A stretch of 64,000 nucleotides of DNA from Cellulomonas avistercoris. Lineage in GTDB: Bacteria > Actinomycetota > Actinomycetes > Actinomycetales > Cellulomonadaceae. Of this stretch, positions 7,658 through 16,430 are shown piece by piece. The translations under genes were made by a program, and so were the position numbers. The DNA is taken from positions 52,149 through 116,148 of the forward strand of contig NZ_JACSQV010000011.1 of assembly GCF_014836445.1 (NCBI RefSeq), read 5' to 3'. Numbering within the stretch: the first letter of the stretch is position 1; each line of letters opens with the position of its first letter. A model generated the notes under the pieces. It made no database searches, was not told the DNA's origin, and saw nothing but the letters and a program-made list of their open reading frames with translations.

Positions 7658-8889
7658 CGGCTCAGTCCCGCGGCGGCGAGCGCCTGCTCGAGGTCGGCCA
7701 GCAGGTCCTCGACGTCCTCGATGCCCACCGACAGCCGCACGAGGTCGTCGGGCACCTCGAGCGCCGTCCCGGCGACGGACCCGTGCGTCATGCGGCCGGG
7801 GTGCTCGACGAGCGACTCGACGCCGCCGAGCGACTCGGCGAGCGTGAACACGCGCGTCGCGTCGCAGACCGCGACCGCGGACTCGACCGAGCCCGTGCGG
7901 AACGCGACCATGCCGCCGAACCCGCGCATCTGACGGGCCGCGACCTCGTGGCCCGGGTGCTCGGGCAGGCCGGGCCACAGGACCTCGCGGACCCCCGGGT
8001 GCTCGACCAGGAAGCGGGCGACCGCCTCGGCGTTGGCGTTGTGGCGGTCCATCCGCACGGCGAGCGTCTTGAGGCCGCGCAGCGTCAGCCAGGCGTCGAA
8101 CGGGCCCGCGACGGCGCCGGACGCGTTCTGCAGGAAGCCGACCGCGTCGCGCAGCGCCGTCGTGCCGGTCGGCCCCACGAGGCCGGCGGGCAGCTGTGCC
8201 CCGTCCGCGACGACGACGGCACCGCCGACGACGTCCGAGTGACCGCCGATGTACTTGGTGGTCGAGTGCACGACGGCGTCGGCGCCCAGCGCGACGGGCT
8301 GCTGCAGGTACGGCGAGGCGAAGGTGTTGTCGACGACCAGCACCGCCCCGGCGGAGCGTGCGTGCGTCGCGATGGCGGCGATGTCCGCGATCCCCAGCAG
8401 CGGGTTGGTCGGCGTCTCGACCCAGATCACCTTGGTGCGGCCCGGCTGGATCGCGGCGAGCACCGCGTCGGGGTCGGACAGGTCCACGGGCGTGTGGTCG
8501 ATGCCCCACGGCCCCAGGACGCGCGCGACCAGGCGGTAGGTGCCGCCGTACGCGTCGTCGGGCACGACCACGTGGTCCCCCGGGCGCAGCACCGCGCGCA
8601 GCAGCGTGTCCTCCGCCGCCAGGCCCGACGCGAACGCGAAGGCGGCGTCCCCGCCCTCGACGGCGGCCAGCGCCTCCTGCAGCGCGTCGCGCGTGGGGTT
8701 GCCCGAGCGCGAGTACTCGTACCCCTCCCGCAGGCCGCCCACACCGTCCTGCTTGTACGTCGAGACCTGGTGGATGGGCGTCACCACGGCGCCCGTGCGG
8801 GGGTCGGGGTCCTGACCTGCATGGATGGCGCGGGTCGAGAAGCCGGAGTCGGTCCAGTCGTGGGTCTGCGCGAGCGGGTCGTGGGTCAC
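7654..8889 (-). CDS. metB: Cystathionine gamma-synthase
   Basis: A Cys/Met-metabolism PLP enzyme joining an activated homoserine with cysteine to give cystathionine. Visible motifs: YSRSGNPTR, the ASGLAAE phosphate loop, the DNTFASPYLQ aspartate region, and the PLP lysine in HSTTKYIGGHSD. C-terminal SLGGVESL and PGRMTH fit gamma-synthase/gamma-lyase. Actinobacterial MetB and cystathionine gamma-lyase are hard to separate, so directionality is not certain. Length 411 aa is slightly long because of an N-terminal extension. The GTG start at 8889 has a TAGCCT -10 candidate at 8896-8901 only 6 nt upstream, suggesting a leaderless mRNA. First gene of the operon. Confidence 0.88.
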   Translation of the reverse strand: MTHDPLAQTHDWTDSGFSTRAIHAGQDPDPRTGAVVTPIHQVSTYKQDGVGGLREGYEYSRSGNPTRDALQEALAAVEGGDAAFAFASGLAAEDTLLRAVLRPGDHVVVPDDAYGGTYRLVARVLGPWGIDHTPVDLSDPDAVLAAIQPGRTKVIWVETPTNPLLGIADIAAIATHARSAGAVLVVDNTFASPYLQQPVALGADAVVHSTTKYIGGHSDVVGGAVVVADGAQLPAGLVGPTGTTALRDAVGFLQNASGAVAGPFDAWLTLRGLKTLAVRMDRHNANAEAVARFLVEHPGVREVLWPGLPEHPGHEVAARQMRGFGGMVAFRTGSVESAVAVCDATRVFTLAESLGGVESLVEHPGRMTHGSVAGTALEVPDDLVRLSVGIEDVEDLLADLEQALAAAGLSR

Positions 8890-8895
8890 GGACCC

Positions 8896-8901
8896 AGGCT
8901 A
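8896..8901 (-). promoter_or_regulatory. Candidate -10 of leaderless metB promoter
   Basis: On the minus strand TAGCCT ends 6 nt before the GTG start, the spacing expected when transcription begins at the start codon. There is no clear -35. Confidence 0.35.
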
Positions 8902-9006
8902 GGCCGTGCACGCACGGGCAGCGCGGGAGGGCGCGCGCCCTGCGCCGGAACACCACCCGCGCGGCGCCTGTTGCACGTCGTGGAGCCGATTCCCAAGGAG
9001 ATGGTC

Positions 9007-9684
9007 ATGGCCTCGTTGTTCGAGACGCTGCTGGGCACGTCGTTGCGCACCACGATGGTGGACGCGGACCACGCGCTGAAGGGCCGGGACGGGTACGCGT
9101 ACGCCGTGCCGCAGACGCACGCGGTGCTGGGCACGCCGCTGCAGGGGCCGTGGCCGGAGGGCACCCGTGTGCTGTACCTCGCGTCGGGGTGCTTCTGGGG
9201 CGCGGAGAAGGAGGCGTGGCAGCTGCCGGGCGTCGTCACGACGGCCGTCGGGTACATGGGCGGGTTCACGCCCTTCCCGACGTACGAGGAGACGTGCACC
9301 GGTCGCACCGGCCACACCGAGACGGTGATGGTCGCCTACGACCCGGCCGTGCTGTCCGACGTCGACCTCATGCGGCACTTCTGGGAGGAGCACGACCCGA
9401 CCCAGGGCTTCCGCCAGGGCAACGACGTCGGCACCCAGTACCGCTCCGCGGTGTTCTTCACGACGCCCGAGCAGGAGGCCGCCGCGCGACAGACCCGCGA
9501 CGCCTACGCACCGCTGCTCAAGGCCCGCGGGTACGGCGACGTGACGACCGAGATCCGCGCGGTGCAGGACGCGGGCGCGTTCTACTACGCCGAGGGACCG
9601 CACCAGCAGTACCTGCACAAGAACCCGGGCGGCTACTGCCCGGTCAACTCCACGGGCGTCGCCTGCCCCCTCCCCCCGTCCTGA
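9007..9684 (+). CDS. msrA: Peptide-methionine (S)-S-oxide reductase MsrA
   Basis: Reduces methionine-S-sulfoxide in proteins and free methionine. The catalytic Cys62 sits in the signature SGCFWGAEK. The family motifs HTETV, GNDVGTQYRS and HQQYLHKNPGGYCP follow. Two more Cys near the C-terminus (GGYCPVN and GVACPLP) can act as recycling cysteines. The ATG at 9007 is chosen over ATG 9001 because AAGGAG (8995-9000) is 6 nt from it but abuts 9001. Length is 225 aa. It is monocistronic and followed by the hairpin/repeat array. Confidence 0.95.
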   Translation: MASLFETLLGTSLRTTMVDADHALKGRDGYAYAVPQTHAVLGTPLQGPWPEGTRVLYLASGCFWGAEKEAWQLPGVVTTAVGYMGGFTPFPTYEETCTGRTGHTETVMVAYDPAVLSDVDLMRHFWEEHDPTQGFRQGNDVGTQYRSAVFFTTPEQEAAARQTRDAYAPLLKARGYGDVTTEIRAVQDAGAFYYAEGPHQQYLHKNPGGYCPVNSTGVACPLPPS

Positions 9685-9691
9685 CCCGTAC

Positions 9692-9748
9692 CCGGATTGC
9701 TCTCTCACCACCAGGTGGTCACCCCCAGGGCGTGAGAGAGCAATCCGG
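9692..9748. terminator. Perfect 17-bp inverted repeat after msrA
   Basis: CCGGATTGCTCTCTCAC (9692-9708) and GTGAGAGAGCAATCCGG (9732-9748) form a perfect stem with a 23-nt loop, the expected place for the msrA terminator. Its right arm is repeated three more times downstream. Confidence 0.6.
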
Positions 9749-9853
9749 TCACCCGCCAAGGTGGTGAGAGAGCAATCCCGTCGCCCCCCAGGTGGTGAGA
9801 GAGCAAACCCGTCACCCCCCGAGGTGGTGAGAGAGCAATCCCGTCGCCCCCGC
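9732..9853 (+). repeat. Four tandem 31-32 nt repeats carrying TGAGAGAGCAA
   Basis: The core TGAGAGAGCAA occurs at 9733, 9765, 9796 and 9828, spaced 32, 31 and 32 nt. From the second copy the full unit is close to GGTGGTGAGAGAGCAA followed by a cytosine-rich CCCGTC(G/A)CCCCC spacer. An inverted copy of the core lies at 9697-9707. No open frame or known element explains it. Confidence 0.85.
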
Positions 9854-9923
9854 CTCCCGACGCGGGCGGGAGTGGGCGGTCCGACGCCGGGCGGGTGTCG
9901 GTGGGTCGGGTCAGGATGGCCCC

Positions 9924-11483
9924 ATGCTGTTCGACGACGTCGCCGATGCGTCCGCGCAGGTCGCGGCGACCCGGTCGCGCCTCGCCAAGCGGGCGGTGCT
10001 GGTCGACGTGCTACGACGAGCCGCGGCGGACGGTCCGGACGTCGTCGCGATCGTCTCGCGGTACCTCGGCGGTGAGTTGCGGCAGCGGCGGACCGGCCTG
10101 GGGTGGCGGTCGCTGAGCGGCATGCCCGGCCCCGCCGACACGCCCTCGCTGACGGTGCGCGACGTCGACGCGGCGTTCGCGCACATGGCAGGGCTCAGCG
10201 GTCCCGGCTCGTCGACCGCTCGCCTGGAGGCGGCGCGGACGCTCTTCGCCGCGGCCACCGCGCGTGAGCAGCGGCTGCTGGGCGGGCTGGTGAGCGGTGA
10301 GCTGCGGCAGGGCGCGCTGGACGCTCTGCTGCTCGACGCGGTCGGCGAGGCCGCGGGCGTCCCGGCCGACGCGGTCCGCCGGGCCGCGATGCTGGCGGGC
10401 GAGACCGAGGCGGTCGCGGTGGCGGCGCTCGGCGCCGCCTCGCCCGACGACGCGCGGGCGGCCCTCGACCAGTTCACGCTCACCGTCGGCCGCCCGGTGC
10501 GGCCCATGCTGGCGCAGTCGGCGCCCGACGTCGCCACGGCGGTCGCGCAGCTGGGTGCGGGCAGCGACGACGCCCCCGCGGCCGAGGTCGTCGTCGACAC
10601 CAAGCTCGACGGCATCCGCATCCAGGTGCACCGCGACGGCGACGACGTGCGGGTCTACACGCGCAGCCTCGACGACGTCACCGCGCGCGTGCCCGAGATC
10701 GTCGCGGCCGTGCGAGCGCTGCCCGCACGCACGCTCGTCCTGGACGGCGAGGCGCTGGCCCTCGACGCCGAGGGCCGTCCCCGCCCCTTCCAGGAGACCG
10801 CCTCGCGCAGCGCGACCCGCGACGCCGATCTCGCCGCGTCGGCGACCCTCACCCCCTTCTTCTTCGACGTCCTGCACGTCGACGGCCGCGACCTGCTCGA
10901 CGCACCCCTGCGCGAGCGGCTCGCGGTGCTCGACCAGGTCGCCGCGGGGCACGTCGTCGAGCGCGTCGTCACGTCCGACCCCGCGGTCGCGTCCGAGCAC
11001 TTCCGGTCGGTCGTCGCCGCAGGTCAGGAGGGTGTGGTCGTCAAGGCGGTCGACGCGCCGTACGAGGCGGGCCGGCGCGGGGCGGCGTGGGTCAAGGTGA
11101 AGCCGCGGCACACGCTCGACCTCGTCGTGCTGGCCGTCGAGCGCGGGTCAGGACGACGGTCGGGGCTGCTGTCGAACATCCACCTGGGCGCACGCGACCC
11201 GGACGGCGGGTTCGTCATGCTCGGCAAGACGTTCAAGGGGATGACCGACGAGATGCTGGCGTGGCAGACGCGGCGCTTCCGCGAGCTCGAGGTGGCCGAC
11301 GACGGGTGGACGGTGACGCTGCGCCCCGAGCAGGTCGTGGAGATCGCGTTCGACGGTCTGCAGCGCTCGACGCGCTACCCCGGCGGGCTGGCGCTGCGCT
11401 TCGCCAGGGTGCTGCGGTACCGCGACGACAAGCCGGCGACCGAGGCCGACACCATCGACACCGTGCGTGCCCTGCTCGGGTAG
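9924..11483 (+). CDS. lig: ATP-dependent DNA ligase (LigB-type)
   Basis: Seals nicks using ATP, and in actinobacteria is accessory to the NAD-dependent LigA. An N-terminal DNA-binding domain covers about residues 1-190, the adenylation domain about 200-400 and the OB-fold about 405-519. The adenylated Lys227 is in motif I ([10 protein letters not shown]). Other nucleotidyltransferase motifs are [23 protein letters not shown] and WVKVKP. Length 519 aa matches the actinobacterial LigB group. It is a separate protein, not fused to LigD-type polymerase or nuclease domains, and no Ku gene is nearby, so a dedicated NHEJ role is not suggested. Confidence 0.93.
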   Translation: MLFDDVADASAQVAATRSRLAKRAVLVDVLRRAAADGPDVVAIVSRYLGGELRQRRTGLGWRSLSGMPGPADTPSLTVRDVDAAFAHMAGLSGPGSSTARLEAARTLFAAATAREQRLLGGLVSGELRQGALDALLLDAVGEAAGVPADAVRRAAMLAGETEAVAVAALGAASPDDARAALDQFTLTVGRPVRPMLAQSAPDVATAVAQLGAGSDDAPAAEVVVDTKLDGIRIQVHRDGDDVRVYTRSLDDVTARVPEIVAAVRALPARTLVLDGEALALDAEGRPRPFQETASRSATRDADLAASATLTPFFFDVLHVDGRDLLDAPLRERLAVLDQVAAGHVVERVVTSDPAVASEHFRSVVAAGQEGVVVKAVDAPYEAGRRGAAWVKVKPRHTLDLVVLAVERGSGRRSGLLSNIHLGARDPDGGFVMLGKTFKGMTDEMLAWQTRRFRELEVADDGWTVTLRPEQVVEIAFDGLQRSTRYPGGLALRFARVLRYRDDKPATEADTIDTVRALLG

Positions 11484-11520
11484 CTCGCGCCACCGCCGCG
11501 CCGAAACCGGTGCCCGGGCC

Positions 11521-11526
11521 TACCGT
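11521..11526 (+). promoter_or_regulatory. Candidate -10 of the DUF2776-like gene
   Basis: TACCGT fits TAnnnT and would give a short leader of about 25 nt containing GGGGGGACG as ribosome binding site before ATG 11559. No clear -35. Confidence 0.3.
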
Positions 11527-11558
11527 GGGGACATCGGCTCGGCTGTCGGGGGGACGCC

Positions 11559-12605
11559 ATGAACCGGACCATCAGCATCCTGTTCCGCGCGATCCCGCTC
11601 GTCATGGGACTCGTCTGCCTCGCGTTCGGGCTCGACATCCTGTCCGGCGGCGACGACGCCGCACACTTCGTCGCCGGCCACGTGAACATCGCGCTCACCG
11701 CGATCTGCATCGCGCTGTTCACGACGGCCGCGACGATCATCCGGCAGCTCATCCACCGCTACGGCGAGGTGTGGGAGATCGCGCTGCCCGCGCTCGGGTA
11801 CCTCGTGTCGATCGGCACGATGATCTGGGGCGCGGTCGTCGTGACGGGCGGCGACGAGCCGAAACACGTCGTCGCGGGGCACGTCATGCTCGGCATCGGT
11901 TTCATCGCGGCCTGCGTCAGCACGGTCGCGACCGCGTCGACCAAGTTCGTGCTCATCCAGCAGTCCGCCGCGCGCTCGCCGGGCAGCGGCCCGCCGGACG
12001 GTGCGTACTCGCGCGCCGTCGGCAGGGTGCTCGTGGCCCTCCCGGCGCTGTTCGCGACGGCAGGGCTGGTGCTGGCGGCCACGCTGTACGCGCAGGGCGG
12101 GACACCGCAGCTGGTGGCCGCGCACGTGCTGACGGGGCTGTCGCTGATCTGCGCGGCACTCGTCGCCCTGGTGGCGAGCATCGTGCGGCAGGTGCGCAAC
12201 GAGTTCGGTGACGCCGAGCGGTTCCGCTGGTCCTGGTGGGTCGTGGCCATGGGGACGATCAACGTCGCCACCGGGATCGGTGTGCTGCTCGCGTCGGACG
12301 ACCCCGCCCGGCTGGCACCAGGCACCGTGCTCATCGGCCTGGGGCTCGTGTGCTTCAGCATCCTGTCCAAGGTGCTGCTGCTCGCGCTGGTCTGGCGGCG
12401 GGTGTTCGCGCTGGCCAACCGCATCCCGCTGATCCCCGTGGGGACCGCGCTCGCCTGCCTGTTCACCGCGGCCTTCCTCTTCGAGGGCACCGAGCGGCAG
12501 CCGGGCCTCTTCGTGGGGGCGCACGTCATGGTCGGGCTGGGCGCGGTGTGCTTCACGCTGTTCTCGATCGTGTCGATCCTCGAGGCCGGCACGTCGAAGT
12601 CGTAG
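11559..12605 (+). CDS. Polytopic membrane protein, DUF2776 (YhiM)-like, built of internal repeats
   Basis: A 348-aa membrane protein with about ten hydrophobic segments. It resembles what I recall of the DUF2776 family (E. coli YhiM, linked to acid survival), an assignment made from memory of the family. The sequence is internally repetitive: a helix pair beginning near FVAGHVNIALTAICIAL recurs as VVAGHVMLGIGFIAAC, LVAAHVLTGLSLICAAL, LAPGTVLIGLGLVCFSI and FVGAHVMVGLGAVCFTL, i.e. five repeats. RBS GGGGGGACG precedes ATG 11559. The CPBP-like gene follows on the same strand after a short GC-rich palindrome. Molecular role unknown. Confidence 0.65.
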   Translation: MNRTISILFRAIPLVMGLVCLAFGLDILSGGDDAAHFVAGHVNIALTAICIALFTTAATIIRQLIHRYGEVWEIALPALGYLVSIGTMIWGAVVVTGGDEPKHVVAGHVMLGIGFIAACVSTVATASTKFVLIQQSAARSPGSGPPDGAYSRAVGRVLVALPALFATAGLVLAATLYAQGGTPQLVAAHVLTGLSLICAALVALVASIVRQVRNEFGDAERFRWSWWVVAMGTINVATGIGVLLASDDPARLAPGTVLIGLGLVCFSILSKVLLLALVWRRVFALANRIPLIPVGTALACLFTAAFLFEGTERQPGLFVGAHVMVGLGAVCFTLFSIVSILEAGTSKS

Positions 12606-12614
12606 CAGCACCCA

Positions 12615-12630
12615 CGGCGGCGCGCCGCCG
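12615..12630. repeat. Perfect 16-nt palindrome
   Basis: CGGCGGCGCGCCGCCG is fully self-complementary and sits just after the DUF2776-like stop. It has no loop, so it is a weak terminator at best. Confidence 0.4.
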
Positions 12631-12656
12631 CCCACCGCGCTGCACGGCCGGGCCCC

Positions 12657-13535
12657 GTGAGGCAGGGTGTCCGGGTGGACGAGACAGCCGGAGCCCTGCC
12701 GACGCGCGTGGACGACACGCAGCCACGCCCCCCGGTGAGCACGTGGTGGCGGTACGTGGCCGCCGCACTGGTCTGCGGGTCGGCCGTGCTCATGTTCGCG
12801 ATCCACGTGCGCCCGCTCGCGTACGTGCCGCTCGTCGTCGGCCTGGCACTGGCCTGGGCCGTCGACCGCGTCCTGGGCCGGGACCTGCTGATCGTCGCCG
12901 CGGGCATGTGCATCGTCAGCACCATCCCCCTGGCCGCCGACCTGTCGGACCTCGGGATGGTGCAGTTCACGATCGCGCTGTCGCTGGCGGTGATCGTGCC
13001 CTACGTGCTGTCGCGGCACGTCAACGGCGACCACGTCATCCGGTTCCCCTGGCGCACCGGCAAGCGGTGGACGCGCACGCAGTGGGCGTACCTGCTGTTC
13101 GTCGTCGGCGCCGGCTACCTCGTGCTGCCGTACTACTTCCTGTCCTCCGGCGCGTACCAGAACTGGCCGACGGTCGTGGAGGGCCAGGAGATCGCGCGCC
13201 TCTTCGTCGGCGTCAACGCCGTCGGCACGTGGGACGAGTTCTTCTTCGTCTGCACCGTGTTCGCGCTGCTGCGCCGCCACTTCGGCCTCTGGACCGCGAA
13301 CGTGCTGCAGGCCCTGGTGTTCGTGTCGTTCCTCTGGGAACTCGGGTACCGCGAGTGGGGACCGCTGCTGACGATCCCGTTCGCGCTCATCCAGGGGTTC
13401 ACGTTCAACCTGACCAAGTCGCTGACCTACGTGCTGGTCGTGCACCTGCTCTTCGACGCGGTGGTGTTCATGGTGCTCGTGCACGCGCACACCCCCGAGC
13501 TGTTCGACATCTTCGTCACCGCGCCCGCACGCTGA
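12657..13535 (+). CDS. CPBP-like intramembrane protein
   Basis: A 292-aa multi-pass membrane protein with an N-terminal hydrophilic tail of about 30 residues. The second half resembles the CPBP (CAAX protease / bacteriocin-processing) family: an acidic motif WDEFFFVCTVF, then FLWELGYREW, and a late HLLFDAVVF helix carrying His and Asp. The canonical EExxxR first motif is not perfect (DEFFF), so peptidase activity is doubtful. The start is uncertain: GTG 12657 and GTG 12675 are both in frame, and GAGGCAGG between them could serve the second. It lies between the DUF2776-like gene and the alditol oxidase, all on the same strand. Confidence 0.6.
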   Translation: MRQGVRVDETAGALPTRVDDTQPRPPVSTWWRYVAAALVCGSAVLMFAIHVRPLAYVPLVVGLALAWAVDRVLGRDLLIVAAGMCIVSTIPLAADLSDLGMVQFTIALSLAVIVPYVLSRHVNGDHVIRFPWRTGKRWTRTQWAYLLFVVGAGYLVLPYYFLSSGAYQNWPTVVEGQEIARLFVGVNAVGTWDEFFFVCTVFALLRRHFGLWTANVLQALVFVSFLWELGYREWGPLLTIPFALIQGFTFNLTKSLTYVLVVHLLFDAVVFMVLVHAHTPELFDIFVTAPAR

Positions 13536-13557
13536 CGCCTCACCGAGGAGGACCCCG

Positions 13558-14826
13558 ATGACCGACGCCCTGACCACCTGGGCCGGCAGCCACACGTTCC
13601 GTGGCGGACCGGTCGTGCACCCCGAGACCGTCGAGCAGGTCGCGGACCTCGTCGCGGGCGCCCGGCACGTGCGGGCGCTCGGCTCGCGGCACTCGTTCCA
13701 CGACCTCGCGGACGGACCCGGCACGCTCGTCGTCCTGGACCGGCTCGACGTCCCGACGGTGATCGACCCCGACGCGGGCACCGTCACCGTCGGGGCGGGG
13801 GTCCGCTACGGCGAGCTCGCGCAGGACCTGCACGCGGCGGGGTGGGCGCTGCACACCATGGCGTCGCTGCCGCACATCGCGGTCGCCGGCACCGTCGCGA
13901 CGGCCACGCACGGGTCGGGCGTCACCGCACCGAACCTGTCCGCCGCGGTGCGCGGGCTGGAGATCGTCGGCGCCGGCGGCGAGGTGCGCACGCTCGGCCC
14001 GGACGACCCGGAGCTGCCCGGCTCGGTCGTCGCGCTGGGCGGCCTGGGGGTCGTGACGCGCGTGACGCTCGCGGTGCAGCCGACGTACGACGTCGCGCAG
14101 GAGGTGTGGCTCGACCTGCCGTGGACCGCCGCGCTCGACCGCTTCGACGCGCTCATGTCGTCGGCGTACTCGGTGAGCCTGTTCACCGACTGGCGTGGCG
14201 ACGCGGTCGGCCAGGTGTGGCGCAAGCACCGCGTCGACGGCGACGCGTGGACGCTGCCGCAGGCCGGCGACGTCCTGCAGGGCGCACGGCCCGCGCCCGG
14301 GCCGGTGCACCCCGTCCCCGGCCCGGACCCCGTGGCCTGTACCCGGCAGGGCGGCGTGCCGGGGCCGTGGCACGAGCGGCTGCCGCACTTCCGGCTCGAC
14401 TTCACGCCGTCCGCGGGCGCCGAGCTGCAGTCCGAGTGGCTCGTCCCGCGCGAGCACGCCGTCGCGGCCATCGAGGCCCTGCGCGCCATCGCGCACGTCA
14501 CGTCGCCCCTGCTGCTGGTGAGCGAGATCCGCACGGTCGCAGGCGACGACCTGTGGCTGTCCACCGCGCACGGTGGCGACCGGGTGGCGCTGCACTTCAC
14601 GTGGAAGCCGCTGCGGGCCGAGGTCGACGCCGCGCTGCCGGTGATCGAGCAGGCGCTCGCGCCGTTCGACGCCCGCCCGCACTGGGGCAAGCTGTTCGCC
14701 GACCAGGACCGCACGCTGGGCGGGCTGTACCCGCGGTGGGACGACCAGGTGGCGCTGCTGGCGCGCCGCGACCCCGAGGGCGTCTTCGCGAACGACTTCC
14801 TGCTCCGCCACGGGCTGCGCACCTGA
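13558..14826 (+). CDS. Alditol oxidase-like FAD-dependent oxidoreductase
   Basis: A VAO-type flavoprotein that oxidises sugar alcohols (xylitol, sorbitol) with oxygen, giving aldose and hydrogen peroxide, as in Streptomyces AldO. The N-terminal FAD domain shows GSRHSFHDLAD with His45 as probable covalent FAD attachment site, then GAGVRYGELAQ and ATATHGSG. The C-terminal D-arabinono-lactone-oxidase-type domain ends with HWGKLF and ending residues typical of AldO. Length 422 aa fits. The ATG at 13558 follows GAGGAGGACCCCG. It may dispose of pentitols derived from hemicellulose, an inference from the xylan-degrading genes elsewhere in the window. Confidence 0.85.
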   Translation: MTDALTTWAGSHTFRGGPVVHPETVEQVADLVAGARHVRALGSRHSFHDLADGPGTLVVLDRLDVPTVIDPDAGTVTVGAGVRYGELAQDLHAAGWALHTMASLPHIAVAGTVATATHGSGVTAPNLSAAVRGLEIVGAGGEVRTLGPDDPELPGSVVALGGLGVVTRVTLAVQPTYDVAQEVWLDLPWTAALDRFDALMSSAYSVSLFTDWRGDAVGQVWRKHRVDGDAWTLPQAGDVLQGARPAPGPVHPVPGPDPVACTRQGGVPGPWHERLPHFRLDFTPSAGAELQSEWLVPREHAVAAIEALRAIAHVTSPLLLVSEIRTVAGDDLWLSTAHGGDRVALHFTWKPLRAEVDAALPVIEQALAPFDARPHWGKLFADQDRTLGGLYPRWDDQVALLARRDPEGVFANDFLLRHGLRT

Positions 14827-14859
14827 GGACCCGGGGGGCGCGGGCGGGGCCGGCACGCG

Positions 14860-15786
14860 TCACGCGTCCCAGGTGGTGACCCTCGTCCGCAGGTCCGTCC
14901 AGCCCTCGCGCCCGAGCGGTGACAGCGTGCGCACCCGGTCCCCGGGGTGCAGGCGCGGGTCGTCGGCGTAGCGGCGGGCGAGCGCGGCCTCGGCCTCGAG
15001 GTCGCCGCCGTCCGCGCGGACCAGCAGGTCGGCGACCTCGTCCGCGAGCGCGGTGGCCTCGTCGGGCGGGCCGTCGAGCTCGCTGCCCCAGACGTCCCAC
15101 AGCAGCAGCTCGTCGCGGCGGCGGTGCGCCAGCTCCAGCAGCACGTAGCCGCGCACGAACTCCGGCCCGCACAGCTCCGGCATGTGCGGCGAGACCCCGT
15201 ACGCGGCCAGGTCCAGCCCGTCGCGCCGGTGCGCGAGCCAGAGCTCGGCGGCGGTCGGGAAGGGGCTGTCGAGCCCCGTCGGCAGGTCGGCCGGGTCGAA
15301 GGGCGGACCCGCCGGCGGTGCGGCACCGAACGCGGCGTCGAGCTCCGGGTCCGAGCGCACCCAGCGCGCACCGTCCCACCGCTCGACGACGACGTGGTCG
15401 TGCGCGAACCCCGGCGCGAAGTACCGCGCGAACCCGATGCGGGACCGGGCGGGGACGCCGTGCGTGCGCAGCAGGCCCACGCCGAGCAGCGTGTGGTCCC
15501 GGCAGCAGCCGGCGATGCGGTCGCTCGGGGGCCGGCCCGCGAGGGGTGCGGGTGAGAGCGCCAGACCGGCCCCGAGGATCGCGTCGAGCCACCGCAGGTC
15601 GACGGTCGGCAGGCGGTCGGCGTCGAGCAGGTCCGCCTCGGCCCGGTAGTGCGCGATCATGCCCGTCGCCGTGTCGTGCAGCTCGGCGGGTGACGTGCCG
15701 AGGGCGGCGAGCACGCCCGTGTGCTCGCCGGGGTCGCTGAAGCGCGAGTGCCGCGCCCAGGCCGCCGGCGTGAGGTCGTCCGTCAC
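14860..15786 (-). CDS. Transglutaminase-like domain protein
   Basis: A soluble protein of 308 aa with a transglutaminase/protease-like core: Cys94-Cys95 in GCCRDHTLL, His129/His131 in HDHVVVERWDG and acidic residues shortly after (SDPELD). This is the papain-like triad arrangement. Many bacterial members are proteases or peptide-modifying enzymes, and some look non-catalytic. The C-terminal 120 residues are helical and unassigned. The GTG at 15786 has ACGGAG 6 nt upstream. The gene is convergent with the alditol oxidase. No signal peptide. Substrate unknown. Confidence 0.75.
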   Translation of the reverse strand: MTDDLTPAAWARHSRFSDPGEHTGVLAALGTSPAELHDTATGMIAHYRAEADLLDADRLPTVDLRWLDAILGAGLALSPAPLAGRPPSDRIAGCCRDHTLLGVGLLRTHGVPARSRIGFARYFAPGFAHDHVVVERWDGARWVRSDPELDAAFGAAPPAGPPFDPADLPTGLDSPFPTAAELWLAHRRDGLDLAAYGVSPHMPELCGPEFVRGYVLLELAHRRRDELLLWDVWGSELDGPPDEATALADEVADLLVRADGGDLEAEAALARRYADDPRLHPGDRVRTLSPLGREGWTDLRTRVTTWDA

Positions 15787-15901
15787 CGTCGTCTCCGTCC
15801 TGGCGTCCGCGTCGGACGCCCTGCGGGGTAGACGCGCGCCGGAGCCCGGACTCATCGGCCGCGACCCGACCGGGTGTGCGGGCCGCGACACGCGCGCGCC
15901 G

Positions 15902-15924
15902 CCGGGGCCCGGGGGGGGCCCCGG
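15902..15924. terminator. GC-only hairpin after the FKBP gene
   Basis: CCGGGGCC (15902-15909) and GGCCCCGG (15917-15924) form an 8-bp stem just past the FKBP stop on the minus strand, a plausible terminator. The flanks are G/C runs. Confidence 0.4.
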
Positions 15925-15944
15925 GGGGCGCGAGGGCGACGTGG

Positions 15945-16349
15945 TCAGCTGACGCCGACGATGTCCACCACGAACACGAGCGTGTCGCCGCCCTTGATGC
16001 CGGCCTGCGGCACGCCGCGGTCGCCGTAGCCCAGGTGCGACGGGATGGAGAGCAGCACGCGCGAGCCGACCTGCTGGCCGACGAGGCCCTCGTCCCAGCC
16101 CGCGATGACGGCGCCGACCCCGATGGGGAAGCTGATCGAGGAGCCACGGTCGAAGGAGTTGTCGAAGACGCCTCCCTGCCAGGCCTGACCCAGGTAGTGC
16201 ACCTCGATGTCCTGCCCGGCCTCGACGAGCGCGCCGTCGCCGCGGCTGAGCACGACGACCTCGAGCTCGTCGGACGGCGCGGCGTCCGGGAACGTGAGGG
16301 TGGGCTTGGTGCCGGGTGCGCCCGAGACCTCGGGCAGCGCTGCGGCCAT
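15945..16349 (-). CDS. FKBP-type peptidyl-prolyl cis-trans isomerase
   Basis: A 134-aa single-domain cytoplasmic FKBP that catalyses proline isomerisation. Conserved elements: VHYLGQAW, FDNSFDRG, VIAGWDEGLVGQQVGSRVLLSIP, LGYGDRG and the closing TLVFVVDIVGV strand. The ATG at 16349 is chosen because GAAGGAGAA lies about 7 nt upstream. Longer in-frame starts lack this. No signal or lipobox, unlike the secreted actinobacterial FKBPs. Confidence 0.93.
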   Translation of the reverse strand: MAAALPEVSGAPGTKPTLTFPDAAPSDELEVVVLSRGDGALVEAGQDIEVHYLGQAWQGGVFDNSFDRGSSISFPIGVGAVIAGWDEGLVGQQVGSRVLLSIPSHLGYGDRGVPQAGIKGGDTLVFVVDIVGVS

Positions 16350-16430
16350 GGCGGTTCTCCTTCGGTGGATGACAGTGCCCGACCATCCTGCCCTGCCGAC
16401 CACGGGCCCGCCGCACAGGCACCGGCAGGG

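Noticed and set aside
9692..9853. CRISPR-like array
   Set aside because: The units are 31-32 nt with almost identical sequence throughout, including the would-be spacers, and no cas gene is in the window.
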